From NCBI GenBank assembly GCA_002256425.1, contig NKIZ01000001.1, positions 620,001 through 684,000 on the forward strand: 64,000 bases of DNA, given 5' to 3'. Both the position numbers and the translations under genes were made by a program. The notes under the pieces were generated by a model. It saw nothing but the letters and a program-made list of their open reading frames with translations, had not been told where the DNA came from and made no database searches. The DNA comes from Alphaproteobacteria bacterium PA2 (lineage in GTDB: Bacteria; Pseudomonadota; Alphaproteobacteria; Caulobacterales; Caulobacteraceae). The first letter of the stretch is position 1; every line of letters starts with the position of its first letter. This document shows positions 1 to 7,703 of the stretch, in pieces.

Positions 1-804
1 GGCGCGGAGATAGCGACGGTCCAGGGCGTCGAGGCCTGCGGGGTCCACGTCCAGCCGGGCCAGGGCCTGGGCGGCGGCGGCCTGGCCGATGACGGTGACC
101 CCGTCGGCGGCGGCGAAGTCCCGCACCCGGCGCAGCAGGCGGCCGGCCACCCGGGGCGTGCCCCGGGCCCGGGTGGCGATCTCGGCGGCGCCGTCGGGGG
201 CAAGGTTCAGGCCCAGCTTGCCTGCCGCATGGTTCAGCACCTGGCTGAGTTCGGCGTGGGTGTAGAATTCCAGGCGCAGGGGAATGCCGAACCGGTCGCG
301 GAGAGGCGTGGCCAGCAGGCCCGCCCGGGTGGTCGCCGCCACCAGGGTGAAGGGCGCCAGATCAATGCGGATCGACCGGGCCGAGGGGCCCTCGCCGATG
401 ATCAGGTCCAGGACATGGTCCTCCATGGCCGGATAGAGGATCTCCTCCACATTGGCGGCCAGACGGTGGATCTCGTCGATGAAGAGGACGTCCCGGGGTT
501 CCAGATTGGTGAGGATGGCCGCAAGGTCCCCGGCCTTGGCCAGGACCGGCCCCGAGGTGGCACGGAAATTGACCCCCAGCTCCCGGGCGATGATCTGGGC
601 CAGGGTGGTCTTGCCCAGACCCGGAGGCCCGAACAGCAGGACGTGATCCAGGGCCTCGCCCCGGGCCTTGGCGGCGTCGATGAAGACCGAGAGATTGCCC
701 TTGGCCTGGGCCTGACCGACGAATTCCGCCAGGGTCTGGGGCCGCAGGGCGCGGTCGGAAGGGTCCAGGGGCGCAGGCTCGCCGGAGATCAGCCGCTCGC
801 TCAA
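1..804 (-). CDS. ruvB: RuvB Holliday junction branch-migration ATPase (partial, C-terminus off the left edge)
   Basis: RuvB is the hexameric AAA+ motor that, with RuvA, drives Holliday-junction branch migration in recombinational repair. The first 268 codons are present: a Walker A motif FGPPGLGKT at about residues 58-66, Walker B/DEIH at about 110-113, and the TTRAG sensor region near 160. The family is usually about 345 residues, so the winged-helix C-terminus lies outside the window. The start is taken as TTG at 804, which overlaps the ruvA stop codon and gives the expected N-terminus (MSERLISGE). Identification is firm; only the TTG start is inferred. Confidence 0.95.
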   Translation of the reverse strand, partial: MSERLISGEPAPLDPSDRALRPQTLAEFVGQAQAKGNLSVFIDAAKARGEALDHVLLFGPPGLGKTTLAQIIARELGVNFRATSGPVLAKAGDLAAILTNLEPRDVLFIDEIHRLAANVEEILYPAMEDHVLDLIIGEGPSARSIRIDLAPFTLVAATTRAGLLATPLRDRFGIPLRLEFYTHAELSQVLNHAAGKLGLNLAPDGAAEIATRARGTPRVAGRLLRRVRDFAAADGVTVIGQAAAAQALARLDVDPAGLDALDRRYLRA

Positions 805-1412
805 CGGCCCAGCTCCTGCAGGCCGGCCTTGATCAGGGCCTGGACGGAGGCCTCATCGCCAAGGCGCAGAGCGGCCTGCTCCACTACCCGGCGGGCATTG
901 ATCTCGGCGACCCCAAGGCTCAGCAGGGCGGCCACAGCTTCACCCACGGCCGAGGGCGGAGGCGGGGCGGAGGCGGCCTGGGCGTGGAAGGCGGCCACAG
1001 GGCCGTCGCTGATCGGCTTGCCCTTCAGTTCGGTGACAATCCGCTGGGCGAGCTTGGGACCCACCCCGCTGGCCCGGCCGACCGAGGCCTTGTCGTCACG
1101 GGCCACGGCGGCGGCCAGATCCGGCGGCGGCAGGACATCGAGAACGCTCAAGGCCGCCTTGGGCCCGACCCCCTGGATGGACTGCAGCAGGACAAAGGCC
1201 CGGCGCTCGTCCCGGCCGAGGAAGCCGTAAAGCTTCATGCCCGTGCTCTCGGCCCACTGGGTCTCTACGTGCAGGACGGTTTCTTCCCCCAGGGCCGGCA
1301 GGTGGCCCAGGGTGCGCCCGCCGCAGCGGACCACATAGCCCACCCCGCCCACATCGATCAGGGCCTCTTCCTCGCCAACCTCGGCCACCAGACCCCGCAA
1401 CCGCCCGATCAT
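801..1412 (-). CDS. ruvA: RuvA Holliday junction DNA-binding subunit
   Basis: RuvA (203 aa, normal length) tetramerises on four-way junctions and loads RuvB. The N-terminal OB-fold begins MIGRLRGLV. Two helix-hairpin-helix motifs follow, [11 protein letters not shown] and [17 protein letters not shown], and the C-terminal RuvB-contacting domain lies at about residues 150-203. It overlaps ruvC by four bases at its start and ruvB by four bases at its end, so the three genes are translationally coupled in the order ruvC-ruvA-ruvB. Confidence 0.96.
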   Translation of the reverse strand: MIGRLRGLVAEVGEEEALIDVGGVGYVVRCGGRTLGHLPALGEETVLHVETQWAESTGMKLYGFLGRDERRAFVLLQSIQGVGPKAALSVLDVLPPPDLAAAVARDDKASVGRASGVGPKLAQRIVTELKGKPISDGPVAAFHAQAASAPPPPSAVGEAVAALLSLGVAEINARRVVEQAALRLGDEASVQALIKAGLQELGR

Positions 1413-1915
1413 GCGGCCGACCTTTCGGTGAGGTGCCGGGCCTTGCGGGCATGGGCGTGGGCGATGGCGACCGCCAGGGCGTCGGCGGCGTCCGCCGTGG
1501 TCGGCCCGGCTGTAGGCAGTATGCGGGCGATCATGAAGGCCACCTGGTCCTTGTCGGCGCCGCCGGTGCCCACCACGGCCTTCTTGACCACCTTGGCGGC
1601 GTATTCGGCCACGGGCAGGCCAGCCAGGGCAGGCACCACCAGGGCCATGGCCCGGGCGTGTCCGAGCTTCAGGGCCGAGGCGGCGTTATTGTTCATGAAG
1701 GTCTCTTCCACCGCCGCCTCATGGGGGGCGTGAAGTTCGACCACCTGGGTAATGCCCTCAAACAGCAGGCGCAGGCGCTCGGCGAAGGGCAGGCTGTCCT
1801 TCGGGTTGATCACCCCGTGGGCCACATGGGACAGGCGCGCGCCGTCCACCGTAATGACACCCCAGCCGGTGTGCCTCAGACCCGGGTCCAGGCCCAATAT
1901 GCGGATCGCAGCCAT
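1409..1915 (-). CDS. ruvC: RuvC Holliday junction resolvase
   Basis: RuvC is the dimeric RNase H-fold endonuclease that resolves the RuvAB-bound junction. The 168-aa product has the family's acidic residues: the Asp of [12 protein letters not shown] near the N-terminus, the Glu pair of [10 protein letters not shown], and the Asp residues of [15 protein letters not shown] near the C-terminus. It is the first gene of the ruvCAB operon. A perfect GTTC-N7-GTTC LexA box lies 22 bp upstream of its ATG, so SOS control is expected. Confidence 0.96.
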   Translation of the reverse strand: MAAIRILGLDPGLRHTGWGVITVDGARLSHVAHGVINPKDSLPFAERLRLLFEGITQVVELHAPHEAAVEETFMNNNAASALKLGHARAMALVVPALAGLPVAEYAAKVVKKAVVGTGGADKDQVAFMIARILPTAGPTTADAADALAVAIAHAHARKARHLTERSAA

Positions 1916-1936
1916 AGGCCCCCGTTTGAGTCGCGC

Positions 1937-1951
1937 GTTCAGCTTATGTTC
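1937..1951. promoter_or_regulatory. LexA (SOS) box, GTTC-N7-GTTC
   Basis: The sequence is GTTC AGCTTAT GTTC, a perfect match to the direct-repeat LexA operator known from alphaproteobacteria. It sits 22 bp upstream of the ruvC start, where LexA would block the ruvCAB promoter. Confidence 0.85.
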
Positions 1952-2090
1952 TTACCGCGCCGCAGTTGAGGGGGGAAGGGTTAAGGCGGGGTGAAGGCCA
2001 GGTCGGCCACGCCAGACGCCATCCCTTCCCACAAACCCGGGATGGTGATTACCTCAGGCCATCAGTCACCTGACGCGGAGTTGAACCGGG

Positions 2091-2507
2091 ATGGCGGAAA
2101 ACAAGACCAGGGCCACCATCGCCAGTGTCGAGGCCTATATCGGCGCCTTCACCGACGCCGAACGCCGGGCCGACTGCGAGGCCCTGTCGGCCATGATGTC
2201 TCGCGCCACCGGGTGCGAGGCCGTCATGTGGGGGCCGTCCATCGTCGGCTTCGACCTCCACCGCTATCCCCTGGCCAACGGCAAGCAAGGCGAGATCTGC
2301 CTGGTGGGGTTCGCCTCCCGCAAGGGCGACATCAGCCTTTACGGCATGGATTCAGTGCTGGATCAGGTGGGCGCCCTAGGCAAGCACAAGACCGGCAAGG
2401 GGTGTCTCTATATCCGGAGGCTTTCCGACCTGGATGTCGGGGTGCTGGCAGGGCTCATGGAGAAGGCTGTTGCGGACAGGCGAGCGGGAGACAGGCAGTC
2501 GTGTTGA
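2091..2507 (+). CDS. DUF1801 domain-containing protein
   Basis: A 138-aa cytoplasmic protein matching the DUF1801 (YdhG-like) pattern: an N-terminal helical part (VEAYIGAFTDAERRADC), then MMSRATGCEAVMWGPSIVGF, and a C-terminal part with SRKGDISLYG and HKTGKGCLYIRRL. The family is small, alpha/beta and of unknown biochemical function. It stands alone: ruvC diverges upstream and an AT-rich islet begins just downstream. The last residues after about position 130 (AGDRQSC) look unconserved and may have been altered by the downstream insertion. Confidence 0.8.
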   Translation: MAENKTRATIASVEAYIGAFTDAERRADCEALSAMMSRATGCEAVMWGPSIVGFDLHRYPLANGKQGEICLVGFASRKGDISLYGMDSVLDQVGALGKHKTGKGCLYIRRLSDLDVGVLAGLMEKAVADRRAGDRQSC

Positions 2508-2586
2508 GCAGCCAGGGCTGTTCCAGCGGGAATCCGGAGAATACTGGACCTGTCACCGAGTTCCGTCTCTGCAAGGGGTGTTAACG

Positions 2587-2829
2587 ATGAATAGTAAATA
2601 CATATACGCGAGAGATATGATAGATAGTGTAATAACAAAGACAAAATACGCGATGATCGCGATGTTGGCATATATTGCATGGTGTATAACAAGTATTGTA
2701 CTGTCAAATCCAGAGAATTATTCTATAGAGTTGTTCAAATTTTGTCTAATTGTTCTTCCACTATCCATTTTGTTTATGGGATTTGTTATTGTCATTCGGA
2801 GGATAGTTTTAAAGATAATTGAAGAATGA
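2587..2829 (+). CDS. Small AT-rich two-TM membrane protein, unknown
   Basis: An 80-aa protein of unknown function. Two hydrophobic segments are visible at about residues 20-40 (YAMIAMLAYIAWCITSIVL) and 48-70 (FKFCLIVLPLSILFMGFVIV), followed by a basic tail (RRIVLKIIEE), so it is probably an inner-membrane protein. Base and codon use are strikingly AT-rich (many ATA, TTA, AAA codons) against GC-rich neighbours, which points to horizontal acquisition. The start is ATG at 2587, preceded by AAGGGGTG. The islet ends near a transposase remnant at 2906. No family was recognised; it could be an orphan immunity or holin-like protein, but that is only a guess. Confidence 0.6.
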   Translation: MNSKYIYARDMIDSVITKTKYAMIAMLAYIAWCITSIVLSNPENYSIELFKFCLIVLPLSILFMGFVIVIRRIVLKIIEE

Positions 2830-2905
2830 GTATAAAGTTACATTGATAATGTACGAAATTCTAATCCCCAGTTATTGCGTTCTATCACCCTAGAAATCGC
2901 CCTGC

Positions 2906-2991
2906 ATGGCCAGCCCGCCCACTTGGTCGTGCAAGGCCTGCCACACCATTTGATCCAAAGGGGCAATCACCGGGAGCCGGAATTGCGGTGA
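2906..2991 (+). pseudogene. Remnant of a REP-associated (Y1/IS200-like) transposase N-terminus
   Basis: Read from 2902, this strand encodes PAHLVVQGLPHHLIQRGNHRE and then a stop at 2989. This is the signature start of REP-associated tyrosine transposases (typically R-LVVPGxPHHVxQRGN-R). The plausible ATG at 2906 is one base out of frame with it, so there has been a single-base deletion near 2913, and everything after the RGNHRE motif is missing. It is a dead fragment of about 28 codons at the right edge of the AT-rich islet. A 6-bp-arm palindrome follows immediately. Confidence 0.6.
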
Positions 2992-2995
2992 CACC

Positions 2996-3013
2996 GGATG
3001 AACCCGGTCATCC
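2996..3013. repeat. Small palindrome after the transposase remnant
   Basis: GGATGA ACCCGG TCATCC forms a 6-bp stem just 3' of the transposase remnant. REP-type palindromes commonly flank this transposase class, so it may be a decayed REP unit. The remaining sequence from 2830 to 3096 shows no other gene. Confidence 0.35.
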
Positions 3014-3096
3014 TTGATCCCCACCGCCCCATGTCCCTCGCAACCCTTCGCCCCTGAGAGCGTTGACAGACCACCAGCCGCCCAGGAACCCACCGG

Positions 3097-3405
3097 ATGC
3101 GCAAGTCTGTCGCTACAACCGCCATCGTCCTCTCAACCCTGATGGCGATCGCCGTACCGACGGTCGCCGACGCCGCCCGCCACCGCACCCACAAGGTCTG
3201 GGTCTGCCGCAATCCTCAACAAGCCGCCAATACCGGCACGGTTGTCGGCGCCCTTGGTGGCGCGCTCGTGGGGAGTGCGGTAGCTGGTCATGACAACAAG
3301 ACCGGGGGCGCCATCATTGGCGCGGGCGTCGGGGGCCTGACCGGTCGTCAGGTCGCCAAGATCAACGCAAAGCACAAGTGCCACTACGAGTGGCGGCGCT
3401 ACTAG
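3097..3405 (+). CDS. Glycine-zipper 2TM envelope protein
   Basis: A 102-aa exported protein. A cleavable signal peptide (MRKSVATTAIVLSTLMAIA, cut after VADA) is followed by a glycine-zipper hairpin, GTVVGALGGALVGSAVAG and GGAIIGAGVGGLTGRQVA, as in the Gly-zipper_2TM family. These proteins lie in or at the outer or inner membrane and are often stress related. Two cysteines (WVCRN and HKCHY) flank the zipper and could form a disulfide. It is a single gene, with the convergent nitronate monooxygenase gene ending 56 bp downstream. Confidence 0.8.
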   Translation: MRKSVATTAIVLSTLMAIAVPTVADAARHRTHKVWVCRNPQQAANTGTVVGALGGALVGSAVAGHDNKTGGAIIGAGVGGLTGRQVAKINAKHKCHYEWRRY

Positions 3406-3461
3406 AAGCAACAAGGCTGAGGGCGGCGCCGTTTCCGGAACCGCCCCGTTTTTCAGCCCGA

Positions 3462-4439
3462 TCAGGCCATTGCGAATCCCGCCAGGCGCTGGCGGATCAG
3501 GGCGTCGGCTTCGGCCATGATGCCGTCGATCAGCTCCTTGCAGGTGGGGATGTCGTGGATCAGGCCGGCGACCATGCCGCAGGACCAGGCGCCGGCGTCC
3601 ATCTCGCCCTTCTGCATGATGATCGGATAGACCCCGGCCACTTCGCCGATGATGTCCTCGAACTTCAGATTGGCGCCCAGGGCCTTTTCCTTTTCCAGCA
3701 GGCGCTCGACCGCGGCGTTGTTCAGCACGCGCTCGGTATTGCGCAGGGAGCGCATGACCAGGCGGGTGTCCAGCTCGCTGGCGTCGACAATGGCCTGCTT
3801 CACATTGGGGTGCACCGGGGCTTCCTGGGTGGCGATGAAGCGGGTGCCCATATTGATGCCGTCAGCGCCAAGGGCCAGGGCGGCCACCAGCTGGCGGCCA
3901 TTGGCCACGCCGCCCGAGGCGACGAAGGGGATCTTCAGCTCTTCGGCGGCGCGGGGCAGGAGGACGAAGTTGGGCACGTCATCCTCGCCGGGGTGACCGC
4001 CGCATTCAAAGCCATCAACGCTGACCGCGTCGCAGCCAATGGCTTCGGCCTTGAGCGAGTGACGGACCGAGGTGCACTTGTGGATGACCTTGATCCCGGC
4101 CTCCTTCAGGGCGGGAAGGTACTTGGCGGGATTGTTGCCGGCGGTCTCCACGGCCTTCACGCCCGACTCAATGATCGCCTTGATGTAGCCCGGATAGTCC
4201 GGCGGGGTGACCGAAGGCAGGAAGGTCAGGTTCACGCCGAAGGGCTTGTCGGTCATCTCCCGGCAGCGGGCGATTTCCTTGGCCAGGTCGTCGGGCGTGC
4301 GCTGGGTCAGGCCGGTGATGATGCCCAGGCCCCCGGCGTTGGACACGGCGGCGGCCATTTCGGCCAGGCCGACAAAGTGCATGCCGCCCTGGAGGATCGG
4401 GTGCTCAATGCCGAACAGTTCTGTGATGCGGGTCTTCAT
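3462..4439 (-). CDS. Nitronate monooxygenase / 2-nitropropane dioxygenase-type FMN enzyme
   Basis: A TIM-barrel flavoenzyme of the NMO/FabK superfamily, 325 aa from the ATG at 4439, which is preceded by GAGGAA; longer in-frame starts upstream are rejected. Visible signatures are the N-terminal GIEHPILQGGM, NAGGLGIITG, ECGGHPGEDD, and the FMN-phosphate loop region VASGGVANGRQ...GADGINMGTRF. Such enzymes oxidise alkyl nitronates, though FabK-type enoyl reductases share the fold. The absence of a neighbouring fatty-acid synthesis operon and the GGHPGEDD motif favour the nitronate monooxygenase group. Confidence 0.87.
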   Translation of the reverse strand: MKTRITELFGIEHPILQGGMHFVGLAEMAAAVSNAGGLGIITGLTQRTPDDLAKEIARCREMTDKPFGVNLTFLPSVTPPDYPGYIKAIIESGVKAVETAGNNPAKYLPALKEAGIKVIHKCTSVRHSLKAEAIGCDAVSVDGFECGGHPGEDDVPNFVLLPRAAEELKIPFVASGGVANGRQLVAALALGADGINMGTRFIATQEAPVHPNVKQAIVDASELDTRLVMRSLRNTERVLNNAAVERLLEKEKALGANLKFEDIIGEVAGVYPIIMQKGEMDAGAWSCGMVAGLIHDIPTCKELIDGIMAEADALIRQRLAGFAMA

Positions 4440-4618
4440 GGGTGGGTTTCCTCGGGGACGGGTTTGGAAGCTCTGGTTTTGCCGGGCGCCTGTCATGGCG
4501 CCTCTCGGCCGACACTCTTATGCGTCGTTTTGGGGGTTTCAATACTGCCGTGGCGTCATGGGCGCTTTGGCGAAGGGAGAAGTATGGGGTAAGAGGCTGG
4601 GGAACGCGCCCTCCCAGG

Positions 4619-4885
4619 ATGACTTCCATGATCGCCTCCCTGATTTTCGCCGCCGCAACCGCCACGGCGACACCGGCCGCGGCGCCCGCTTCGACCCCGG
4701 CGGCAACCCAGGCTTCCGCCCCTGCGGCAGACGATAACAAGCTGGTCTGCAAGTACACCGCGCCCCTGGGATCGCGGCTTCCGGTCAGGACCTGCAAGAC
4801 CAAGGGCCAGATGGCCCGGGAAGCCCAGGAAGCCAAGGAACTGACCCGCACCATGCAGAACGCCGGTCCGGAAAAGTCCCAGTAA
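4619..4885 (+). CDS. Small secreted Ala/Pro/Thr-rich protein with a two-Cys motif
   Basis: An 88-aa protein with an N-terminal hydrophobic stretch (MIASLIFAAATATA), an Ala/Pro/Thr-rich low-complexity linker to about residue 38, and then a compact basic domain LVCKYTAPLGSRLPVRTCKTK with two cysteines. Similar C-x(12-14)-C small periplasmic proteins are common in Caulobacterales, function unknown. The start could also be the second ATG at 4628. The reading frame stays open upstream but has no signal-like sequence there. Confidence 0.55.
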   Translation: MTSMIASLIFAAATATATPAAAPASTPAATQASAPAADDNKLVCKYTAPLGSRLPVRTCKTKGQMAREAQEAKELTRTMQNAGPEKSQ

Positions 4886-4887
4886 GC

Positions 4888-5361
4888 CTAGACCGTGACC
4901 CGGGCGAGATTCGGCCGGGGAATAGCCGCCGTAAAAGGCCCTGAGGCCTTGGACTTGTCCATGGCCAGATCCGCCCAGGCCTGGGCGAAGGCGGCGGGCC
5001 CGCCAGCGGTCAGGGCGCCCAGTCTGAATGTCACGCCGCGCCCCTTGAGGCCTGTGGTCAGCTGGGCCCAGAGATCCAGATCCTCGGACGGTGTTTCCGC
5101 CTCGGACAGGGCGGCGCCCGACAGGATCTTCGCCGTGATCTGCGCCACCGTCCGGTCGCCGACGTCAAAGGCGATGGGCCCAGGGGGCAGGCCCTTCAGG
5201 CTGGCGGTCAGTCCGGCCAGGACCATCCGTTGCAGGCTGGTATTGCGATCTCCCCCGGCCTGACCGGTGAGTTCTGCGCCCGACCGGACAAAGGCCCAGC
5301 CCCCGCACTTGAAAGCGGGATGCCAGACGGCGCGGGTCCAGATCTGAATAGGGGTGGTCAT
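4888..5361 (-). CDS. RNase H-like fold protein lacking the catalytic residues
   Basis: A 157-aa protein whose layout follows RNase HI: CGGWAFV early (like GPGGWA), GGDRNTSLQRMVLAGLTASLKGLP (like the TNNRMEL helix), IAFDVGDRTVAQI (like the TDS strand), a DLWAQL helix, and a WADLAMDKSKASG end. The metal-binding carboxylates expected in those motifs are absent: the first strand has Thr-Arg rather than Asp-Gly, and the helix has Val where Glu is expected. It therefore probably binds nucleic acid or protein rather than cutting RNA/DNA hybrids. It diverges from the enoyl-CoA hydratase gene across 60 bp. Confidence 0.6.
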   Translation of the reverse strand: MTTPIQIWTRAVWHPAFKCGGWAFVRSGAELTGQAGGDRNTSLQRMVLAGLTASLKGLPPGPIAFDVGDRTVAQITAKILSGAALSEAETPSEDLDLWAQLTTGLKGRGVTFRLGALTAGGPAAFAQAWADLAMDKSKASGPFTAAIPRPNLARVTV

Positions 5362-5421
5362 GGTCTTGCCCTAGCAGGGCGGCGCCTTAGCTTCTAGTCT
5401 GGCCAAAAGAGAGGAAACCCC

Positions 5422-6156
5422 ATGAGCACATCGCCAATGGCCCAGGCCGTCCTGCATGATGGCTGGGGCGAGCTGATCCTGTCGCGGCCAGCCCGCAAGA
5501 ACGCCCTGGTCGGCCCCATGGTCGCTGATCTGCAGGCGGGCCTGGCCACCCTGCTGGCGGGGGGCGCCAAGGCGGTGGTCCTGCGCGGCGCCGAGGGCGT
5601 CTTCTGCTCGGGCCTGGACGTGGACGCCTTCGCCGAGGACCCGGCGCCGGCCTGGCGGGCGACCTGGCCCCAAGACTGGGCTGATTGGCACAAGACCCTC
5701 TATCGCTGTCCGGCCGTGATCATCTGCGCCATGGAAAAATACGCCATCAATGCCGGCGCCTCCATGGCTCTGGCGGCCGACCTTCTGGTGGCGGGAGAAA
5801 ATTCCACCCTGCTGGTGGGTGAAGCGGCCCTGGGCATGCTGGCGCCCATGAACATCGCCTGGCTCCGGCTGCGGACCACTGAGGCCGTAGCGGCCCAACT
5901 GACCCTTGGCGCCCGTCGCACCGGCGCGGCGGACCTGCTGCGGCTGGGCCTGGCCTATGAGGTGGTTGCGGATGACCAGACCACCGCCCGCGCCTGCGAG
6001 CTGGCGGCGACCCTCGGGGGCTATCGCGGTCAGGCCCTGGCGGGGATCAAGGCCGCCCTGCGCGCCGGACGGGCGGACGGCGGCGAGGCTGTGTTTGATG
6101 CGGTCCAGTCCACGGGTTTCGTGTCGGCGGCGCCCGGGCGGGTCGCCAAAACCTAG
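5422..6156 (+). CDS. Enoyl-CoA hydratase/isomerase family protein
   Basis: A crotonase-fold protein of 244 aa (slightly short), preceded by GAGAGGAA. The oxyanion-hole motif is VFCSGLDVDAF at about residues 54-64, with the second loop INAGASMALAADL at about 109-121. The Glu in VGEAALGM aligns with the second crotonase glutamate, while the first (GGG-CELA) is Met here, so a simple hydratase mechanism is doubtful. Enoyl-CoA isomerase or hydrolase activity is possible. Its 3' end overlaps the convergent kinase gene by four bases. Confidence 0.8.
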   Translation: MSTSPMAQAVLHDGWGELILSRPARKNALVGPMVADLQAGLATLLAGGAKAVVLRGAEGVFCSGLDVDAFAEDPAPAWRATWPQDWADWHKTLYRCPAVIICAMEKYAINAGASMALAADLLVAGENSTLLVGEAALGMLAPMNIAWLRLRTTEAVAAQLTLGARRTGAADLLRLGLAYEVVADDQTTARACELAATLGGYRGQALAGIKAALRAGRADGGEAVFDAVQSTGFVSAAPGRVAKT

Positions 6157-6860
6157 CGCTTCAGAACCTCGACAATGGCGTGGTCGGCGGCCTTGCGGAC
6201 CACAAGGTCGGCCGTGTCCCTGGCCAGTATGATGTTTTCCCGCAGGTTCTTCAGATTGACCCCGGTCCAGACCATCCGGGCCAGGTCTGCGGTCTGCTCG
6301 CGGCTCATGGACCGGAAGCGGGCGTAGAAGGAGGTCGGGTCATGCTCGGCCTCCTCCCAGAGTTCGAGGAACCGCGCCACATACCAGGACTCCAGATCCG
6401 CCTCCTCGGCGTCCAGATAGATCAGCAGGTCCAGGGGATCGGGGGCGTGCGGCGCCACGGCCCGGTGCTGCAGGTTCAGCCCCTCGACGATCAGTATGTC
6501 CGGCGGGCTGAGGGTCCGCGCCAGGGCCGGGTCAATGTCATAGGCGGTGTGGGAATAGGTCGGGAAGACGGCGGGGCCCGTGCGGATGCCGGTCAGGGCG
6601 GCGCGGAAGGCGTCGTTGTCATAGGTGGGCGGAAAGCCCTTCTGATCCAGCAGGCCCAGGGCCGTCAGCTCGGCATTGGGTCGCAGGAAGCCGTCCGTGG
6701 CGATGATCTCCACCTCGGCCTTGCCGCCCAGGGCCGATTTCAGCTCTCCGGCCAGGGTCGACTTGCCCGCCGCGACCGCGCCGGTCAGGCCGACAATCAG
6801 AGGACCGGAGGACGGCCGGCGGGCGGCGAGGTCCGCAGCCAGGGTGGCGACGGGGCTCAT
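6153..6860 (-). CDS. P-loop kinase of the type I pantothenate kinase / uridine kinase group
   Basis: The 235-aa product has Walker A GLTGAVAAGKST at about residues 24-35, the EIIATDGFL motif that follows in CoaA, KGFPPTYD, YSHTAYDI, and ILIVEGLNLQ. These are hallmarks of type I pantothenate kinase (first step of coenzyme A synthesis). It is much shorter than E. coli CoaA (about 316 aa), lacking the N-terminal extension, so it may be a CoaA-like kinase of other specificity. Its ATG overlaps the stop of the upstream M50 protease gene (TGATG), so the two are co-translated. Confidence 0.75.
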   Translation of the reverse strand: MSPVATLAADLAARRPSSGPLIVGLTGAVAAGKSTLAGELKSALGGKAEVEIIATDGFLRPNAELTALGLLDQKGFPPTYDNDAFRAALTGIRTGPAVFPTYSHTAYDIDPALARTLSPPDILIVEGLNLQHRAVAPHAPDPLDLLIYLDAEEADLESWYVARFLELWEEAEHDPTSFYARFRSMSREQTADLARMVWTGVNLKNLRENIILARDTADLVVRKAADHAIVEVLKR

Positions 6861-7645
6861 CAGGCCTTCCAGAACTGGAAGGCCTGCAGGCCGCTCAGGA
6901 TCGAGATCTGCGACAGGCCCAGCAGTTCGGTCAGCTGGAAGGCCGCTATGAAGAAGGCGTTGGAGACCGCCGGAATGAAGAAGATGGCCGCCAGCAGCAG
7001 CAGGGGCGCCAGGTTTTCATAGCGTCGCACGGCGGCGCGGACGCCGGCTGGCAGGAAGGGCCGGATGATCCCGTAGCCGTCAAAGCCCGGCGCCGGCAGC
7101 AGGTTCAGGACCAGGGCCGTCCCCTGCAGGAAGGCCAGAAAGGCGATGGCGTTGCTCAGGCCCGCCTGGGAAGCGGGCGGCGGAAAGAAGCGGAGGGCTG
7201 CGGCCAGACCCAGCATGACCACCAGCGTGCCGACAGGACCCGCCAGGGAGGAGGCCGAGCGCCAGAGCCGGCTGCGCATCAGGTCTTCCCGCAGATAGAC
7301 CGCGCCGCCGGGAAAGCCGATGCCGCCCAGGGCCAGGGCCAGCAGGGGAAAAATCACCGTGGTCTGCAGGTCGGCGTACTTGCGGGGGTCCATGGACAGA
7401 TAGCCCTTGCCCTTCACCGTCCAGTCACCGCCCATATAGGCCGCCAGGGCGTGGCCATACTCGTGGACGCCCACGGCCAGCATCCAGCCGGACATGACGA
7501 AGACAAAGGTCAGGACCCCGGTCCACTGGGGCGCTGCGGTCAGGCCGACGCCGCTGGCCAGCCAGATCGTGACCACCAGCAGGATGGGATTGCCGCCCAT
7601 GGACCGGGCAGGGGGCGTCTGGGACGTCGAAACCAAGGCAGGCAT
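6860..7645 (-). CDS. Site-2 protease family (M50) membrane metalloprotease
   Basis: An intramembrane zinc metalloprotease-type protein. The zinc motif HEYGHALAAYM and the second ligand motif NLLPAPGFDGYGI are both intact. Several hydrophobic segments are visible (NPILLVVTIWLASGVG, GVLTFVFVMSGWMLAVG, TTVIFPLLALALGGIGF, LAGPVGTLVVMLGLAAAL and the C-terminal LLLLAAIFFIPAVSNAFFIAAF). I place the start at ATG 7645 (261 aa), because longer in-frame starts would run into the upstream P450 gene. The substrate is unknown; similar rhomboid-like M50 proteins of this size are often uncharacterised. Confidence 0.82.
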   Translation of the reverse strand: MPALVSTSQTPPARSMGGNPILLVVTIWLASGVGLTAAPQWTGVLTFVFVMSGWMLAVGVHEYGHALAAYMGGDWTVKGKGYLSMDPRKYADLQTTVIFPLLALALGGIGFPGGAVYLREDLMRSRLWRSASSLAGPVGTLVVMLGLAAALRFFPPPASQAGLSNAIAFLAFLQGTALVLNLLPAPGFDGYGIIRPFLPAGVRAAVRRYENLAPLLLLAAIFFIPAVSNAFFIAAFQLTELLGLSQISILSGLQAFQFWKA

Positions 7646-7703
7646 CCAGCGAGGCGTCAGACCGCCACCGGCCCAATATGGCCGGGGCTGTGTGGAACTC
7701 AAG

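Noticed and set aside
229-1230. Long plus-strand open frames opposite ruvB and ruvA
   Set aside because: They lie antisense to clear Ruv genes and have low-complexity, Gly/Arg/Pro-rich content typical of shadow frames in GC-rich DNA.
2890-3093. Minus-strand open frame over the 2.9-3.1 kb gap
   Set aside because: Its translation has no plausible domain, and the opposite strand gives the transposase-like signature.
3378-4592. Long plus-strand frame opposite the nitronate monooxygenase gene
   Set aside because: The minus-strand frame carries all the expected family motifs, so this one is a shadow.
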